The notes beneath the pieces were generated by a model. That model was not told where the DNA came from. It did no database searches and saw nothing but the letters and a program-made list of their open reading frames with translations. From NCBI GenBank assembly GCA_023259235.1, contig JAHFQQ010000026.1, positions 12,905 through 18,745 of the forward strand: a stretch of DNA of 5,841 bases, given 5' to 3'. Both the position numbers and the translations under genes were made by a program. The DNA is from Polaromonas sp. (lineage in GTDB: Bacteria > Pseudomonadota > Gammaproteobacteria > Burkholderiales > Burkholderiaceae_C). Numbering within the stretch: position 1 is the stretch's first letter; each line of letters opens with the position of its first letter. This document shows, in pieces, positions 4,165-5,841 of the stretch.

Positions 4165-4592
4165 TTTGTGTGGTCGATGCCAGCGTTGCAGTCAAATGGT
4201 TCGTTGAGGGCGACTGGGCGCTGCGCGAAGATCACGTTGAACCGGCTCTGGAAATCCTTGGCGCGAGCGCACGCGGCGGTCTGGAGTTTTTTCAGCCGCC
4301 ACATTTTTTGGCCGAGGTCGCCGCGGTGTTCGCCCGTATCAGTTCCGGCAAAGCCCGGCAATACGTTGACGATCTGGCCGCATTGAACATCACTTGGGCT
4401 GAGCCCACCGTGGCCTATAGCCGCGCCATCGAGCTGGCCTGCCAACTCAATCACCACCTGTTTGACACGCTTTACCACGCGCTGGCCTTGACCACGCCGG
4501 GCGCCGTGCTGGTCACCGCCGACCGTCGCTACTTTGACAAGGCACAGCATCTGGGCCAGATCGCCTGGCTACCTGACTTCCATATCGACTGA
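4161..4592 (+). CDS. vapC: VapC-like PIN-domain ribonuclease toxin
   Basis: This 143-residue PIN-domain protein starts with GTG 4161, overlapping the vapB stop. The acidic site expected of a Mg2+-dependent PIN RNase is complete: Asp6 in ICVVDASVAVKWFV, Glu52 in FLAEVAAVF, Asp102 in HHLFDTLYHALAL and Asp121 in VLVTADRRYFD. It is likely an active toxin held by the upstream antitoxin. VapC targets are usually tRNAs or rRNA loops; this one's target cannot be told from sequence. It belongs to a third subfamily, distinct from the two vapC tails at 765-848 and 3724-3813. Its AVLVTAD strand corresponds to the point just inside where those two remnants are cut. Dispersed repeat R4 follows 18 bp after its stop. 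Confidence 0.92.
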   Translation: MICVVDASVAVKWFVEGDWALREDHVEPALEILGASARGGLEFFQPPHFLAEVAAVFARISSGKARQYVDDLAALNITWAEPTVAYSRAIELACQLNHHLFDTLYHALALTTPGAVLVTADRRYFDKAQHLGQIAWLPDFHID

Positions 4593-4610
4593 CACTATTG
4601 CCGACTTTCA

Positions 4611-4669
4611 AGTATCATATCAGCCTCCAGACCTTATGTAGCATGCTAAAGCAGCTATCGAATCTATAG
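4611..4669 (+). repeat. Dispersed repeat, diverged copy R4
   Basis: AGTATCATATCAGCCTCCAG, then ACCTTATGTAGCATGC and GCAGCTATCGAATCTATAG, aligns with R3 throughout, best in the right half (AGCTATC-AATCTATAGT-GAA). It lies between the vapC stop and the methyltransferase-like/GNAT gene. Confidence 0.7.
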
Positions 4670-4777
4670 TTGAATACGGGCGTGGGTGTGAGGGGACGGC
4701 ATTTCAATCAGGCATGCTCAAGCACGTCGATTTCCCATCACAATACCCGACTCCATCACCCGATCCAGACAAAGTAC

Positions 4778-5841
4778 GTGACTGCAAGACCCGACCCCGA
4801 TACGAGCGCGATCCTGGCCAGGAGGTTGCCCGCGGCGCCGGCGCAATTGCTGCTGCTGGGCGATCAGACTGAAGCCTGGGTTGCCGGGCTTGAGGCTCGG
4901 GGCTATCAGGTCATCAGCCGCCGCTGCTGCGACCCGCAGGATTTTTCGCAGAACCCTTCGGCCACGCGCCAGGGCATTTGCCAGGTGAACCTTGACCTGC
5001 CGGAAACCGCTGCCGGATCATTCGGCGCCGCGCTGGTTCTGGATTTTTCGCCACAAGTGCATCCGCTGGCATTGTTCGATCAATTGGCCGCTGTGCTGGC
5101 CGATGATGGTGTGGTGCTGCTGCTGGGCCGCCAGTCGGGCCGCAAGCCGCCGCGCCTGGCCCACTGGCTGGATTACGCAGTGGCAATCGCCGCGCGCTGC
5201 GGATTCGCCGCGGGGGAGCCGGTTGACGATGTGAGCGTGGGCGGCGAAGCATTCTTTGTGCGTGCCTTGCACCGCGCTGCTGCCCCGCGCTGGCACATCA
5301 GCCATGTGCGGCCCGAAAATTTTGCGGAAATTGCCACGCTGTTTCAGGAAGTGTTCGGGCATCCGCTGAGCCGTGAACTATGGGAATGGAAATATGCGTA
5401 TGGTCATGGCAATGCCGTGGCGGCCAGCAGGCAGGGTGAACTGGTCGCCCATTACGGCGGCATGTACCGCGATGTGCTGCGCTGCGGTGAGCCCGACTGG
5501 GTGTTCCAGATTTGCGATGTGATGGTTCACGCGAAGGAGCGCGGGGTGCTGACGCGGCAGGGGCCGTTTTTGTTGACGGCGGCAACCAGCGCGGAAATCT
5601 ATGGCCCGTTGGGCTTTGGTTTCCCCAATGCGCGTGCCATGCGCGTGGCGGAAAAAATGGGGCTGTATTCCGAGGCCGGGCAGATGGCCGAAGTGCGCTG
5701 GGAGCCTGCTTCGCCGCGTGCCCGCCTGCGCAGCCGGGTGCGCAGCCTGGCCAGTGGGAGCGCGCCAGACCGGGCCATGGTCGATTCATTGTGGGCCGCC
5801 ATGGCGCACGACCTGCGCGGCGGCGTGGTCGGCGTGAGGGA
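4778..5841 (+). CDS. Degenerate methyltransferase-like domain fused to GNAT acetyltransferase, 3' end off window
   Basis: The frame is open from 4670 to the right edge (354 codons from GTG 4778, no stop seen). GTG 4778 is my preferred start (VTARPDPDTSAILARRLP), but it lacks a clear ribosome site. Other options are GTG 4682 or 4688, or TTG 4826; ATG 4714 is in another frame. Residues about 15-165 look like a class I methyltransferase fold that has lost its SAM-binding glycines: AQLLLLGDQTEAWVAGLEARG stands where RLLEVGAGVGTTLALLIERG occurs in the gene at 2782-3579, and ALFDQLAAVLADDGVVLLLG matches the later strands. From residue 172 (WHISHVRPENFAEIATLFQE) it is a GNAT-type acyltransferase: WEWKYAYG (from 202), LVAHYGGMYRDV, a core strand-turn QICDVMVHAKERGVLTRQGP (about 244-263) and YGPLGFGFPNARAMRVAEKM (from 275). 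The donor is presumably acetyl- or acyl-CoA; the acceptor is unknown. Confidence 0.8.
   Translation, partial: MTARPDPDTSAILARRLPAAPAQLLLLGDQTEAWVAGLEARGYQVISRRCCDPQDFSQNPSATRQGICQVNLDLPETAAGSFGAALVLDFSPQVHPLALFDQLAAVLADDGVVLLLGRQSGRKPPRLAHWLDYAVAIAARCGFAAGEPVDDVSVGGEAFFVRALHRAAAPRWHISHVRPENFAEIATLFQEVFGHPLSRELWEWKYAYGHGNAVAASRQGELVAHYGGMYRDVLRCGEPDWVFQICDVMVHAKERGVLTRQGPFLLTAATSAEIYGPLGFGFPNARAMRVAEKMGLYSEAGQMAEVRWEPASPRARLRSRVRSLASGSAPDRAMVDSLWAAMAHDLRGGVVGVR

Noticed and set aside
3912..4550. 212-codon open frame on the minus strand
   Set aside because: It is antisense to vapBC, where both plus-strand proteins have full family motifs and coupled starts; a GC-rich shadow frame.
4714..4875. 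ATG 4714 frame (MLKHVDFPSQYP...) as a separate small gene or the true start of the GNAT gene
   Set aside because: It is in a different frame, ends at TGA near 4869-4871, and has no ribosome site; joining it to the GNAT frame would need a frameshift I cannot demonstrate.
5298..5789. 163-codon minus-strand frame rich in Arg/Pro/Ala/His
   Set aside because: It lies opposite the GNAT domain, has low-complexity composition typical of an antisense frame, and shows no recognisable domain.

Overview
The window looks like an accessory stretch of a betaproteobacterial chromosome, most likely Comamonadaceae (Rhodoferax/Polaromonas type). The basis is the GC-rich coding DNA plus two kinds of dispersed intergenic repeat that I recognise from that group: the 'AGCATTAAATTGGCCTCTAGCC...GCAGCTATC' element (four copies, all in one orientation) and the 'GTCATTGCGAGCGAAGCG...CAATCCA' palindrome. 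The taxonomy is recalled from pattern, not searched.

Layout. 1-455: 3' part of a small hypothetical protein. 456-1294: no intact gene; a mosaic of palindromic repeats, a probable IS21-type end and a decayed PIN-toxin (vapC) tail on the minus strand. 1295-1889: a brnT-brnA toxin-antitoxin (TA) pair whose toxin gene carries an in-frame TAG. 2121-2704: an apparently intact mazE-mazF pair with a clear promoter/operator. About 2701-3579: a SAM-dependent methyltransferase that lacks a proper 5' end and starts flush against mazF. 3580-3930: repeats and a second, different vapC tail on the minus strand. 3931-4592: an apparently intact vapB-vapC-like pair. 4778 to the right edge: a protein with a degenerate methyltransferase-like N-terminal half and a GNAT acetyltransferase C-terminal half, running off the window.

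The central region therefore holds traces of five type II TA modules in under 4 kb: two intact, one with a broken toxin and two reduced to the last ~28 codons of a PIN toxin. They lie between a methyltransferase and a methyltransferase-like/GNAT gene that may once have been neighbours.

The most unusual signal is a short imperfect palindrome, TTGGGGTCAGATTCCAA (extended ends AATAATTGG/CCAATTATT). It has five good copies and several decayed ones, all in one orientation. One copy lies upstream of each of the three TA operons, and both vapC remnants are cut off at a copy, at nearly the same point of the PIN fold. This suggests that the motif marks the ends or target sites of a mobile element, or a recombination site, linked to TA-module turnover.
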